Source of the DNA: Deferrisoma camini S3R1
Lineage (GTDB): Bacteria; Desulfobacterota; Deferrisomatia; Deferrisomatales; Deferrisomataceae
Assembly: GCF_000526155.1 (NCBI RefSeq)
Contig: NZ_JAFN01000001.1
Span: forward strand, 2,567,014-2,631,013
DNA: 64,000 nucleotides
Direction of reading: 5' to 3'
This document shows positions 17,619 to 26,439 of this stretch, piece after piece (the first letter of the stretch is position 1; each line of letters begins with the position of its first letter). The position numbers and the translations under genes were made by a program. Below the pieces are notes generated by a model. That model ran no database searches. It was not told the origin of the DNA and saw only the letters and a program-made list of their open reading frames with translations.

Positions 17619-18824
17619 TTACTCCTCCGTGGCCCGGCCCGCCGCCCACGCCAGGTCGGCCGCCCGCCGGGTCGCCCGCACGTCGTGGACCCGCAGGATC
17701 CGGGCCCCGTTCCACACCGCCACCACGGCCGCGGCCAGGGATCCCTCGAGGCGGTCCTTGGGGTCCTCGATCCCCAGGGTCCTGCCGATGAACGACTTAC
17801 GGCTGGCCCCCACCAACACGGGGCACCCCAGGGACCGGAACTCCGCCAGGCGCCGGAGCAGCACCAGGTTCTGCTCGGCGCTCTTGCCGAACCCGATCCC
17901 CGGATCCACCCACACCCGCGCCCGGTCCACCCCTGCCTCCACGGCCCGGTCCACGCTCTCCTCCAGGGCCCGGAAGATCTCGCCCACCAGGTCCGCGTAC
18001 CGGGTGTCCGACTGCATGGTGCGCGGATCCCCCCGCATGTGCATCACCACGAGCCCGGCTCCCAGGCCGGCCACGGTCCCGGCCATGGCCGGATCCATGC
18101 GCAGCCCGCTCACGTCGTTCACCAGGGCGGCCCCTGCCTCCACGGCCCTCCGGGCCACCCCCGCCTTGTAGGTGTCCACCGAGATCGGCACCCCCACCCG
18201 GTGTGCCAGGTGCTCGATCACCGGCACCACCCGGCGCTCCTCCTCCTCAAGGGGAACCGGCGGCGCGCCGGGCCGGGTGCTCTCGCCGCCCACGTCCAAC
18301 AGATCGGCCCCCTCCTCCACCATCTGAAGGGCCCGGTCCAGGGCGGCCTCCCGGTCGAAGTAGTCCCCCCCGTCCGAGAACGAGTCGGGGGTCACGTTCA
18401 GGATGCCCATGACCAGGGGCCGGCCGTCGAGGCGCAGCACTCCGCCGTGCCACCGGAACTCCCGGGGCTCCTCCCGGCCCAGCAGCTCCTGGAGCTCGGC
18501 CGCCAGGGCCTTGAGGCCGAACGGTTGGGGCCGGAGCTTCCGGACCAGCCGCCGAACCTGCTTCCGGGTGCCCAGGATGAGGGCGTCGGACCGGTCGACC
18601 GAAGCGTTCACCACCCCCCGGGCCACGGCCGCGTCCGCGCCCAGGGACAACATCTCCTGCTTGAGGATGTTGGCCGCCGGCGCCTTGAGCCCCTCGACCC
18701 GGATCGCCAGGAACCCGGCCTTGTCGATCATTCGGGCCACCCCGGCCGCGTCCGCCCCGATCCGCTCCAGCTCGGCCCGGGCCCGCTCGGGCTCGGAAAG
18801 GTCCATCACGCGAAGGTGGTACAC
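17619..18824 (-). CDS. folP: Dihydropteroate synthase with N-terminal extension
   Basis: 401 residues. The catalytic TIM barrel occupies about 125-401: VMGILNVTPDSFSDGG, DVGGESTRPGA, SVDTYKAGVA, DPGIGFGKSAEQN and VGASRKSFIG are standard FolP motifs. It joins 6-hydroxymethyl-dihydropterin pyrophosphate to p-aminobenzoate in folate synthesis. About 125 extra residues precede the barrel and are not a domain I recognise; typical enzymes are near 280 residues. Upstream lies a 346-bp repeat-rich gap separating it from ftsH. Confidence 0.95.
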   Translation of the reverse strand: MYHLRVMDLSEPERARAELERIGADAAGVARMIDKAGFLAIRVEGLKAPAANILKQEMLSLGADAAVARGVVNASVDRSDALILGTRKQVRRLVRKLRPQPFGLKALAAELQELLGREEPREFRWHGGVLRLDGRPLVMGILNVTPDSFSDGGDYFDREAALDRALQMVEEGADLLDVGGESTRPGAPPVPLEEEERRVVPVIEHLAHRVGVPISVDTYKAGVARRAVEAGAALVNDVSGLRMDPAMAGTVAGLGAGLVVMHMRGDPRTMQSDTRYADLVGEIFRALEESVDRAVEAGVDRARVWVDPGIGFGKSAEQNLVLLRRLAEFRSLGCPVLVGASRKSFIGRTLGIEDPKDRLEGSLAAAVVAVWNGARILRVHDVRATRRAADLAWAAGRATEE

Positions 18825-18860
18825 GCTGCTGCTCCGCGATTCAGGCTTCTGCCCTTTCGA

Positions 18861-18932
18861 GGCTAGAAAGCTCGAAGGCTAGAAGGCTGGAAAGCTGAAA
18901 GGCTAGAAGGCTAGGAGGCTAGGAGGCTTGAA
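18861..18932 (+). repeat. GGCTAGAA-type octamer array, nine units
   Basis: Perfect 8-bp phase over 72 bases: GGCTAGAA, AGCTCGAA, GGCTAGAA, GGCTGGAA, AGCTGAAA, GGCTAGAA, GGCTAGGA, GGCTAGGA, GGCTTGAA. It is the longest array in the window and CTAG-rich, although CTAG is usually rare in proteobacterial genomes. Confidence 0.75.
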
Positions 18933-19009
18933 AACCTCTTTCATCTCCTAAGCGATTCCAGCAGGCCTACGTCACAGCGTCATGGTCCGGGGGCATGGGT
19001 TTCAGGGGC

Positions 19010-19037
19010 CAGAATTCAGCGGACAGTGGACAGGGGG
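19010..19037 (+). repeat. CAG-type heptamer array, plus orientation
   Basis: Units CAGAATT, CAGCGGA, CAGTGGA, CAGGGGG in phase. Confidence 0.6.
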
Positions 19038-19102
19038 AGGCTGCTCGTTGTCTCGAGTGGATCCATTCCCGCGGTCAATCCCACGGACCGCTTTGTTCGG
19101 GA

Positions 19103-19138
19103 TTTCCTGTCTTCTGTCCTCTGAAATCCGACTTCTGA
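19103..19138 (-). repeat. CAG-type heptamer array, minus orientation
   Basis: Minus strand units CAGAAGT, CGGATTT, CAGAGGA, CAGAAGA, CAGGAAA in phase, just after the ftsH stop. Confidence 0.6.
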
Positions 19139-19170
19139 GCCCCCTGCCCCGCCGCCGAGAGCTCATGCCC

Positions 19171-21099
19171 TCACCCGAACAGCTCGACCTGGCGTGGGTC
19201 CTTCCCCGGGGTGTCGGACCGGACGTCCTTGGTCTCCGCACCCGAGTGCTCCTCCCCGGTGCCGCCGCCCCCTTCCGGGTCGTCTCCCCCCGGCACCTCC
19301 CCGAGGATCTTCTGGATCTCATCGGCCACCAGCACCTCCCGCTCCAGCAGGGCCGTGGCAAGGGCGTCGAGCCGGTCGCGGTTGTCGGCCAGCAGCCTCC
19401 GAGCCCGTTCCAGGTTCTCGCGGACGATCCGCTTCACCTCGGAGTCGATCTCCTCGGCCGTGCGCTCCGAGTAGTCCCGGTGGGCGGCGAGCTCCTTGCC
19501 CAGGAAGATCTGCTCCTCCTCCCGGCCGAAGGTGAGGGGACCCAGCCGGTCGCTCATGCCCCACTTGCACACCATGCGCCGGGCGATCTCCGAGGCCTTC
19601 TCGATGTCGTCCCCGGCCCCGGTGGTCAGGTGCCCCACCGACAGCTCCTCGGCGGCCCGGCCGCCCAGGAACACGGCGATCCGGTCCATCAGGTACTCCC
19701 GGGTGTAGGTGTGGCGCTCGTCGATGGGCAGCTGCTGGGTCACCCCCAGGGCCCGGCCGCGGGGGATGATGGACACCTTGTAGATCGGGTCGGCGTTCGG
19801 AAGCAGCATGGCCACCAGCGCGTGGCCGGCCTCGTGGTAGGCGGTGTTCCGCCGCTCCTCGTCCGACAGCACCAGGCTCCGGCGCTCGGCGCCCATCAGC
19901 ACCTTGTCCTTGGCCTTCTCGAAGTCCTCCATGCCGACCCGGTCCTTGTCCTGGCGGGCCGCGGCCAGGGCCGCCTCGTTGACCAGGTTCTCGAGGTCGG
20001 CCCCGCTGAACCCCGGGGTTCCTCGGGCCAGGGTCTGCAGGTCCACGTCGTCGGCCAGGGGCACGCCCTTCACGTGGACCTTGAGGATCCCCTCGCGGCC
20101 GCGCACGTCGGGCCGGGGGATCACGATCTGCCGGTCGAACCGGCCCGGCCGCAGCAGGGCCGGGTCGAGCACGTCGGGCCGGTTCGTGGCGGCGATCAGG
20201 ATCACCCCCTCGGACGACTCGAACCCGTCCATCTCGACCAGGAGCTGGTTTAGGGTCTGCTCGCGCTCGTCGTGGCCCCCGCCCAGCCCCGCCCCCCGGT
20301 GGCGGCCCACCGCGTCGATCTCGTCGATGAAGATGATGCAGGGGGCGTGCTTCTTGGCCTGCACGAACAGGTCTCGCACCCGGCTCGCGCCCACGCCCAC
20401 GAACATCTCGACGAAGTCAGATCCCGAGATGGAGAAGAACGGCACCCCTGCCTCGCCCGCGATCGCCTTGGCCAGCAGGGTCTTCCCGGTCCCCGGCGGC
20501 CCCATGAGCAGAACCCCCTTGGGGATCCGGCCCCCCAGCTTGGTGAACTTCTTGGGGTTCTTGAGGAACTCGATGATCTCCTCGACCTCCTCCTTGGCCT
20601 CGTCGATCCCGGCCACATCGGCGAAGGTCACCTTGGTCTCGTCGGGGGTGAGCATGCGGGCCCGGCTCTTGCCGAAGCTCAGCGCCTTGCCGCCGCCCGC
20701 CTGCATCTGGCGCATGAAGAAGATCCACACCCCGATCAGCAGCAGCATGGGGAACCACGAGATCAGGATGGTCACGTACCACGGCGACTCCTTCTCCGGC
20801 TTGGCCGTGATGGCCACCCCGTTTTTCCGCAGGATCCGCACCAGGTCCGGGTCGTCGGGCCGGTAGGTACGGAACGCGGTGCGGTCGGTCATGACGCCCT
20901 GGATCTCCCGGCCCTGGAGCACCACCTCGCTCACCTGACCGGCCTCCACCGCCTCGAGGAAGTCCGAGTAGGTCACCGCCCGCTGCACGGGCTGGTTGCC
21001 GGGGAACATCTGGAACAGGAGAAGAAGCACCAACAAGATGAGCAGCCACAGGGCCATGTTGCGGAAAAACGGCCTCTGAGGCCGGGAAGCGATCGACAT
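19171..21099 (-). CDS. ftsH: ATP-dependent zinc metalloprotease FtsH
   Basis: 642 residues. Two membrane segments (about 14-32 and 112-130) enclose a periplasmic domain; then the AAA+ module with Walker A GPPGTGKT, Walker B IIFIDEID and second region of homology [11 protein letters not shown], and the zinc protease module with HEAGH. It degrades membrane and regulatory proteins at the inner membrane. The length is normal. It follows tilS by 73 bases, as in many bacteria. Confidence 0.98.
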   Translation of the reverse strand: MSIASRPQRPFFRNMALWLLILLVLLLLFQMFPGNQPVQRAVTYSDFLEAVEAGQVSEVVLQGREIQGVMTDRTAFRTYRPDDPDLVRILRKNGVAITAKPEKESPWYVTILISWFPMLLLIGVWIFFMRQMQAGGGKALSFGKSRARMLTPDETKVTFADVAGIDEAKEEVEEIIEFLKNPKKFTKLGGRIPKGVLLMGPPGTGKTLLAKAIAGEAGVPFFSISGSDFVEMFVGVGASRVRDLFVQAKKHAPCIIFIDEIDAVGRHRGAGLGGGHDEREQTLNQLLVEMDGFESSEGVILIAATNRPDVLDPALLRPGRFDRQIVIPRPDVRGREGILKVHVKGVPLADDVDLQTLARGTPGFSGADLENLVNEAALAAARQDKDRVGMEDFEKAKDKVLMGAERRSLVLSDEERRNTAYHEAGHALVAMLLPNADPIYKVSIIPRGRALGVTQQLPIDERHTYTREYLMDRIAVFLGGRAAEELSVGHLTTGAGDDIEKASEIARRMVCKWGMSDRLGPLTFGREEEQIFLGKELAAHRDYSERTAEEIDSEVKRIVRENLERARRLLADNRDRLDALATALLEREVLVADEIQKILGEVPGGDDPEGGGGTGEEHSGAETKDVRSDTPGKDPRQVELFG

Positions 21100-21172
21100 C
21101 CGGTACGACTCCGCTCGGTCTGGAAGAAAGGAGAAACGGGCTGGAAGGAAAAGGGAAACTTAGCACATCGGT

Positions 21173-22549
21173 TCACCAGGCAACAACGGATTTCCGCCCG
21201 CCGGCCCCCGAAGCAGGGCTCCCGTCCCCCGGACCACCGGCCCGAAACGCGACCCACGAGGGCCCCTCGTCCGGCCCCACCGCGACGCCGGGTCCGATGA
21301 GACCGAAGCTCCCCCCGCGGTCGGTGACCACCCAGATCCGATCCCGCCGCCACCGGGGAATGCGGGCCTCCATGAGCACGTCCTTCACCTTGACCCAACG
21401 GCCCGAGCGCAGGATCCGGTCCCCGGCCCGTCGGGGCCGCAGCCCCAATCCCCCCGCGCCCCGCCCGTGGGGCACGGCGATCCACCCGTCCGGAGCCGGC
21501 TCGCCCGTGCCCCACTCCAGCCGACCCAGGCCCGGCACGTCCAACCGATCGCCGGGCTCCGACAGGTGGACCTCGGGGGCCGGGGGCCCCGGGTCCCGCG
21601 CCAGGAACCACAGGTCCTCCCCGCTTCGGCACACCCGCAACGGCCCCGGCACCGGGGCCTGCCGGTGGGGCCCAGGGGGTCCGAGCAGCCCGTCCACGGC
21701 CTCGAGGTGCGCCAGGTCGAGCCGCGCCGGATCGCCGCCCAATCGCTCCCACAGCGCCAGGTACGCGCGGAACCGGACCGCCTCGGGCCAGGCCCCCACG
21801 TCCGAGACCCGCAGCCTCGCCCCCTCGGGCTCCACCACCACGGCGCGGTCCAGGGCCCGGCGGGCCCACGCCGTCAGGGCCTCCTCGTCCCGTCGGATCA
21901 GAAGGGCGGCCCGCACCAGGGCCCGCTTCGCCCCGGGGTGGATCCGCTCGAGCAGGGGAAGGACCTCATGGCGGATCCGGCTGCGGGAAAAACGGGGGCA
22001 CGCGTTGGACGGGTCGTCCCGCCACGCCCAGCCCCGGCCCCGGGCCAACGCCTCCAGGTCGGCCCGCCACACCCCCAGGAAGGGGCGCACGAACGGAGGG
22101 CTCCACTCGGCCATGGCCGCCAGGCCCCGGGGGCCCGCACCCCGGATCAGCCGGAACAAGACGGTCTCGGCCTGGTCGTCGGCGTGGTGGGCCAGGGCCA
22201 CGGCCCCGAGGCCCCGGCGGGCCCGCACCGCCTCCAGGAACGTCCGGCGTTCCCGCCGGGCCCAGGCGTGGAGGTTTCCGGTGCGGCCGGTCGGATCCAG
22301 CCGGGTCGAGTGGAACCGCACCCCCAGCTCCTCGGCGAGGCGCCGGCAGAACGCCTCGTCGCGGGCCGACTCCGGCCGCAGGCCGTGGTCCACGTGGGCG
22401 AGCTCCACCCGACCCAGCCCGCGGGTCGCCAGCTCCGCCGCGACCCGGGCCAGGCACACCGAGTCCACCCCCCCGGACACGGCCACCACGAGCCCCTTCC
22501 CCCACAGGCCGTGGCGACGGAGCACCCGCTCGGCCCCGTGGGCCACCAT
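21173..22549 (-). CDS. tilS: tRNA(Ile)-lysidine synthase
   Basis: About 458 residues. The PP-loop VAVSGGVDSVCLARV binds ATP; GHARRERR-like RRERRTFLEAV and ALAHHADDQAETVLFRLIRGAG are the N-type ATPase signatures; a C-terminal TilS substrate-binding region follows (LRPRRAGDRI). The enzyme makes lysidine at C34 of the AUA-reading tRNA-Ile. The ATG at 22549 is preferred to the codon at 22588 because a good promoter for the divergent gene occupies 22552-22581, but no clear ribosome-binding site supports either. Confidence 0.92.
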   Translation of the reverse strand: MVAHGAERVLRRHGLWGKGLVVAVSGGVDSVCLARVAAELATRGLGRVELAHVDHGLRPESARDEAFCRRLAEELGVRFHSTRLDPTGRTGNLHAWARRERRTFLEAVRARRGLGAVALAHHADDQAETVLFRLIRGAGPRGLAAMAEWSPPFVRPFLGVWRADLEALARGRGWAWRDDPSNACPRFSRSRIRHEVLPLLERIHPGAKRALVRAALLIRRDEEALTAWARRALDRAVVVEPEGARLRVSDVGAWPEAVRFRAYLALWERLGGDPARLDLAHLEAVDGLLGPPGPHRQAPVPGPLRVCRSGEDLWFLARDPGPPAPEVHLSEPGDRLDVPGLGRLEWGTGEPAPDGWIAVPHGRGAGGLGLRPRRAGDRILRSGRWVKVKDVLMEARIPRWRRDRIWVVTDRGGSFGLIGPGVAVGPDEGPSWVAFRAGGPGDGSPASGAGGRKSVVAW

Positions 22550-22551
22550 CG

Positions 22552-22581
22552 TTGACAAGTTCTCAGCGTCCGGAGTAGAGT
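22552..22581 (+). promoter_or_regulatory. Sigma70-type promoter for the PxxKW gene
   Basis: TTGACA (22552-22557) and TAGAGT (22576-22581) are separated by 18 bases and lie about 60 bases before the start codon at 22642. The -35 box is a perfect consensus. It abuts the likely tilS start. Confidence 0.6.
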
Positions 22582-22641
22582 TTCGCACTTTCGGGAATCC
22601 GCCGGCCCGGCCGGCCGCGAGCGTAGAGGAGGAACACCGCC

Positions 22642-22926
22642 ATGTCGTGCCAGACGATCAAGAAGGACAAGGACTGCTTCTTCTGGGGTGCCGAGGGGTG
22701 CACCTTCCCCGGGGGCCAGTGCCGTCCCGTGGTGGAGAAGTGCGAGGGGTGCGGTCGGATCGAGGAGTGGCCCACCGGCAAGTACTGCTCCGCCTACCCC
22801 GCCCCTCAGAAGCAATGGGCCCTGGGCCTGTGCAACATGGCCACCCACATCAAGATCGAGGAGGAGCAGACCCAGAAGATGCTCAACCCCCTCAAGGCCA
22901 GCAAGCGGAAGGCCGCGGGGCGTTAG
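22642..22926 (+). CDS. PxxKW-family cysteine-rich protein
   Basis: 94 residues with eight cysteines in pairs (SCQTIKKDKDC, GCTFPGGQC, KCEGCGR, YCSAY and GLC) and the PxxKW-like motif PAPQKQW. This matches a small family seen mainly in deltaproteobacteria whose role is unknown; the cysteines suggest metal or Fe-S binding. No signal peptide, so cytoplasmic. A strong AGAGGAGGA site precedes the ATG, and the gene has its own promoter and a downstream hairpin, so it is monocistronic. Confidence 0.85.
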   Translation: MSCQTIKKDKDCFFWGAEGCTFPGGQCRPVVEKCEGCGRIEEWPTGKYCSAYPAPQKQWALGLCNMATHIKIEEEQTQKMLNPLKASKRKAAGR

Positions 22927-22935
22927 TACGAGTAC

Positions 22936-23003
22936 AGACGCGACCGCCCCCCGGCCGGAGGCAGGTCCCTTGCCCCTACCTCCGAGGAGTCGCGTCTATT
23001 TTG
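22936..23003. terminator. Long terminator-like hairpin between convergent genes
   Basis: AGACGCGAC (22936-22944) pairs with GTCGCGTCT (22989-22997), followed by ATTTT, with an inner CGGAGG/CCTCCG stem. The loop region contains a GGGGCAAGGG repeat (22954-22976), so a dispersed repeat is built into the terminator. The right arm overlaps the end of the DUF502 gene. Confidence 0.55.
22954..22976 (-). repeat. Dispersed GGGGCAAGGG element, copy 7
   Basis: Minus strand GGGGCAAGGGACCTGC then CTCCGGC; identical over its core to the copy at 1777. It sits inside the terminator-like hairpin. Confidence 0.6.
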
Positions 23004-23694
23004 TCGCCGGGTCAATAAAATCTGCGGACGCGGCCCGCCCCCCGGGGCGGGCCTTCGTTTCCAAGGGCTCCCAACCCACCATGCCCGCGCTCATGATCAG
23101 CTTGAACGCCTGCTCCACGCTGATCTGGAGGGGCACGGCGTCCTCCTCGGGCACCAGCAGGTAGTAGCCCGAGGTCGGGTTCGGGGTGGTGGGCACGAAC
23201 ACGTTCAGGACCTTCTGGGGGGTGCGGTTCTGGACCTCGCCCCGGCTGACCCCGGTGACGAACCCGATGCTGTAGATCCCCTTGCGGGGGTACTCCACCA
23301 AAACCACCCGGTGGAACCGGTCGGAGCGGGCGTCGATGAGCTGCTCCAGGAACTGCTTCACCGCCTGGTACAGGGTGCGGACCACGGGGATCCGGTCCAG
23401 CACCCGCTCGTAGGTGCGGACCACGCTGTGGCCCAGAAGGTTGGCGCTCAGGAACCCCACCACCTGGATGAACAACAGGGTCAGGATCACCCCCAGCCCC
23501 GGGATCCGGAACCCCAGGTAGGTCTCGGGCAGGAACCGCTGGGGCACCAGCTCCAGGAACCGGTCGGCCCAGTGCACGATGGCCGCCACCACGTAGAAGG
23601 TGAGCCCCAGGGGCACGATCACGACGAACCCGGCGATGAAGTTCCGCCGGATCCGGTCCCGCACGTACCGGATGACCCGCCCGATCCAGCCCAC
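22996..23694 (-). CDS. DUF502 membrane protein
   Basis: 232 residues with two strong membrane segments (FIAGFVVIVPLGLTFYVVAAIV, about 19-40, and LGVILTLLFIQVVGFLSANLL, about 66-90) and the conserved DUF502 stretch VPTTPNPTSGYYLLVPEED. The function is unknown; the family is widespread in bacteria and plants. The first residues are very basic, giving a cytoplasmic N-terminus. Convergent with the PxxKW gene. Confidence 0.9.
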   Translation of the reverse strand: MGWIGRVIRYVRDRIRRNFIAGFVVIVPLGLTFYVVAAIVHWADRFLELVPQRFLPETYLGFRIPGLGVILTLLFIQVVGFLSANLLGHSVVRTYERVLDRIPVVRTLYQAVKQFLEQLIDARSDRFHRVVLVEYPRKGIYSIGFVTGVSRGEVQNRTPQKVLNVFVPTTPNPTSGYYLLVPEEDAVPLQISVEQAFKLIMSAGMVGWEPLETKARPGGRAASADFIDPATK

Positions 23695-23759
23695 GACGCC
23701 TCCTCACCCCCATCCCCGAATCGAACTCATCCGGCGGCGATCAAACAGGAGCCCCCCAG

Positions 23760-24971
23760 TCATCCGGGGCGCGGGACCTGCTTCCGGCCCGGCACGGATC
23801 TCCCGCCGAGCCACATCCCCACCACCTGCCGATCCGCCAACACCGCCTCCCAGGGGTCCGGCCCCCGGGCGCGGACCGCCAATATATCAGCACCTGCGCC
23901 CGGCGCGAAACAGGCCGCCCCCCCGCCCAGGCCGAGGACCCCGGCCCCGCCGCGGGTGGCCGTCTCCAGGGCCTCCCGGGGGGTCCACCCGTAGTCCTCC
24001 ACGGCCGCGGCCGCGTCGGCCCACAGGTCCAGGCTGCCCGACGACAACACGCTGTCGGTGCCCAGACCGACGGGCACGCCGGCGTCCAGAAGATCCCGGC
24101 CGGGGGCCGGCCGGTCCGACAAGCGACGGTTGCTCCGAGGGCACAGGACCACCCCGGCCCCGGCCCGGGCCACCAGGGCCACGTGCTCGGCCTCCAGGTG
24201 GACCGCGTGGACCAGGACCGTACCCGGCCGCAGGGCGCCGGCGGCGCGGAGCCACTCCACCGGATGGCGGCCCGGCGGCGGGGGCGGAGCGATGCCCAGG
24301 GCGGCGTACAGCTCGTCTCGGATCGGCCCGGTTCCGGTCAGGCAGAACTCGATCTCGTCCGGCGACTCGGCCACGTGCACCATGAGCCGCCGGCGGGCCA
24401 GGGCCCGGCGCAGCCCCTCGGCGCACACCGTGTAGGGCGAGTGCGGGGACACGCCCCAGAGGTGGGGGCGGCACCCCTCCTCCAGCTCCTCCACCGCGGC
24501 CCACGCCCTCTCCACCCCGTCGGGCGACGCCGCGATCAGCTCGGGGTACGCGAGGATCCGGGGGCCCCCCTCGGGATACCCTGGCACGGCGTCGGGCCGA
24601 GTCACCACGTCGGCCACCCACCCCTGCCCCCCTCGGGCGCACGCCCGGGCGGCCTCGGCCACGGCGGGTCCCCAGCGGCCGGGGGCGGCCGACCTCTTCC
24701 GCGCCACCACCTGGAGCACCCACCGGGCGAACCCGCCGGGGCCGGCGGGCGGGACCAGGCCCCATAGCTCCAGGTGGGCGTGGGCGTTCACCAGCGGCGG
24801 CATCAGGGCGCACCCGGGCAGATCCACCCGCTCGGCCCCCGCGGCGATGGGAGCCACCTCGGCCAACCTCCCCACCGCACGGATTACCGGCCCCTCCACG
24901 AGAACGGCCCCACCCTCGAGGGCGGGGCCGTTCATGGTCAGGACCCACGACGCGGTGTAGAGCCGGGCCAC
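23760..24971 (-). CDS. Amidohydrolase-family protein (TRZ/ATZ-type deaminase or hydrolase)
   Basis: About 403 residues. Metal ligands typical of the superfamily are visible: HAH in VNAHAHLELWG, H in MVHVAESPDE, H in LVHAVHLEAEH and D in GLGTDSVLSSGS. The GTG start (24971) lies 2 bases after the panD stop. Family members deaminate aminofutalosine, methylthioadenosine, guanine or triazines; NAHxHLEL resembles the aminofutalosine deaminase group of the futalosine menaquinone pathway, but no other mqn gene is here, so the substrate is left open. Confidence 0.85.
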   Translation of the reverse strand: MARLYTASWVLTMNGPALEGGAVLVEGPVIRAVGRLAEVAPIAAGAERVDLPGCALMPPLVNAHAHLELWGLVPPAGPGGFARWVLQVVARKRSAAPGRWGPAVAEAARACARGGQGWVADVVTRPDAVPGYPEGGPRILAYPELIAASPDGVERAWAAVEELEEGCRPHLWGVSPHSPYTVCAEGLRRALARRRLMVHVAESPDEIEFCLTGTGPIRDELYAALGIAPPPPPGRHPVEWLRAAGALRPGTVLVHAVHLEAEHVALVARAGAGVVLCPRSNRRLSDRPAPGRDLLDAGVPVGLGTDSVLSSGSLDLWADAAAAVEDYGWTPREALETATRGGAGVLGLGGGAACFAPGAGADILAVRARGPDPWEAVLADRQVVGMWLGGRSVPGRKQVPRPG

Positions 24972-24973
24972 GG

Positions 24974-25336
24974 TCAGGCCGCCTTCTGGGAGGCGATGCG
25001 GTTGGCCGCGTCCACGAACACCAGGTGCGGCTTCCAGGCCGCCACCTCGTCCTCGGGGACCTGGGCGTAGGCGCAGATGATGACCAGGTCCCCGGGCGAG
25101 GCCTTGTGGGCCGCGGCCCCGTTCAGCCGGATCTCCCCCTCCCCCCGGGTGCCCGGGATGGCGTAGGTCTGGAACCGCTCGCCGTTGGCGATGTTGTAAA
25201 TCCAGACCTCCTCGTAGGGCACGATGTCCGCCGCCTCCAGGAGCACCGGATCGATCGTCACGCTGCCCTCGTAGTGGAGGTCCGCACCGGTCACCGTGGC
25301 CCGGTGGATCTTTCCTTTCAGCATGGAACGGGTCAT
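24974..25336 (-). CDS. panD: Aspartate 1-decarboxylase proenzyme
   Basis: 120 residues. [12 protein letters not shown] is the family N-terminus and the self-cleavage site Gly-Ser is in HYEGSVTID, which yields the pyruvoyl cofactor. It makes beta-alanine for pantothenate. The ATG at 25336 is 6 bases after GGAGG; the internal ATG four codons later is also possible. It overlaps panC by 4 bases, so panC-panD supply both substrate and ligase. Confidence 0.96.
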   Translation of the reverse strand: MTRSMLKGKIHRATVTGADLHYEGSVTIDPVLLEAADIVPYEEVWIYNIANGERFQTYAIPGTRGEGEIRLNGAAAHKASPGDLVIICAYAQVPEDEVAAWKPHLVFVDAANRIASQKAA

Positions 25337-26199
25337 TTCGCACCTCCGGCATCTTCCCCCGCCACCACCACACGGTTATCGATGAGTCGCGTGTCGCCGG
25401 CGAACGCCGCCACCGCCACCACGGCCCGGGGCACCACCGTCTCCACCGGCTCCAGGGTCTCCGGGTGTCGAACCTCCACATAGTCGATCCGGAGGCCGGC
25501 CCCGGCGATGATCCCCTCGACCTCGTCCGCGATCCGTGCCGCCTCCACCACCCCCGAAGAAGCCAGCGCCTGGGCCCGGCCCAGCGCCCGGGAGATCGAC
25601 AGCGCCTGGCGCCGCTCCTCCGGGCTCAGGTAGGTGTTGCGGCTCGACAGGGCCAGCCCGTCGGGCTCCCGGACCGTGGCCACCCCTTCGATGCGCACCG
25701 GCACGTCCAGGTCGCGCACCATCCGCCGCACCACCTGGAGCTGCTGGTAGTCCTTCTCGCCGAACACCGCCACGTCCGGCTCCACGGCGTGAAACAGCTT
25801 CAGCACCACCGTGGCCACCCCCCGAAAGTGTCCGGGCCGCGACGCCCCGCACAGCGGCCTCGACACCTCCTCCACGGTCACGTAGGTCTGATACCCCGGG
25901 GGATACAGCTCCGCCGGGGCGGGCGCGAACACCGCGTCCACCCCGGCCTCTTCGCACATCCTGCGGTCCCGCTCGGGGTCCCGGGGGTAGCGGTCGAAAT
26001 CCTCGCCGGGGCCGAACTGGGTGGGGTTCACGAAGATCGACACCACCACCCGGTCCGCGCACTCCCGGGCCCGGGCCACCAGGGCCATGTGACCTCGGTG
26101 GAGGTACCCCATGGTGGGCACCAGCCCCACGGTCTCGCCCCGGGCCCGGCGTCCGCGGGACCAGGCGCGCATCGCTTCTACGGTCTCGAACCACTCCAT
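25333..26199 (-). CDS. panC: Pantoate-beta-alanine ligase
   Basis: 288 residues. [13 protein letters not shown] holds the HIGH-type ATP motif; [18 protein letters not shown] and FGEKDYQQL, and the KMSKS-equivalent LSSRNTYLS, are all present. It joins pantoate and beta-alanine. The ATG at 26199 (GGGAG 7 bases upstream) begins the conserved sequence; a longer frame back to 26373 crosses a terminator-like hairpin and is rejected. Confidence 0.96.
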   Translation of the reverse strand: MEWFETVEAMRAWSRGRRARGETVGLVPTMGYLHRGHMALVARARECADRVVVSIFVNPTQFGPGEDFDRYPRDPERDRRMCEEAGVDAVFAPAPAELYPPGYQTYVTVEEVSRPLCGASRPGHFRGVATVVLKLFHAVEPDVAVFGEKDYQQLQVVRRMVRDLDVPVRIEGVATVREPDGLALSSRNTYLSPEERRQALSISRALGRAQALASSGVVEAARIADEVEGIIAGAGLRIDYVEVRHPETLEPVETVVPRAVVAVAAFAGDTRLIDNRVVVAGEDAGGAK

Positions 26200-26235
26200 G
26201 GAACGGCTCCCACGGCGCGCACGCCGTTTCCCGGA

Positions 26236-26269
26236 CAAACAAAAGCGCCCACCGGCAGACCGGGGGCGC
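26236..26269 (-). terminator. Terminator-like hairpin in the panC leader (possible attenuator)
   Basis: On the minus strand GCGCCC-CCGG-TCTG-CCGG-T-GGGCGC (26269-26245, one bulged T) is followed by TTTTGTTTG (26244-26236). It lies about 37 bases before the panC start and no minus-strand gene lies upstream, so it cannot terminate another gene. It would act in the panC leader. Confidence 0.55.
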
Positions 26270-26439
26270 CAAGCCGCAGCGGTGCGGCGAAACGACGGTT
26301 CTCCTCCCTCCGGGCGGCCCGAAGGGCACATCGCGCTGGCGTTCTCCCGTCCCGGTCCGTCATGCGGATCCAAGCGGTGGCGCTTTTGCTATCATATCCG
26401 CACGACGCGTGTCAACGCCCGGCAGGAGGCAACTTTCGT

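Larger units (their letters stand above)
18825..19170. other. 346-bp ftsH-folP gap filled with tandem arrays
   Basis: No gene is supported. It contains a nine-unit octamer array (18861-18932), then AACCTCTTTCATCTCC, and two CAG-type heptamer arrays in opposite orientation (19010-19037 plus, 19103-19138 minus), about 65 bases apart. I see no convincing promoter or terminator, although this would be the natural place for one within the operon. Confidence 0.6.

Noticed and set aside
26200-26373. Longer panC start giving 346 residues
   Set aside because: The extra residues cross a terminator hairpin and precede the conserved start [10 protein letters not shown], which has its own ribosome-binding site.
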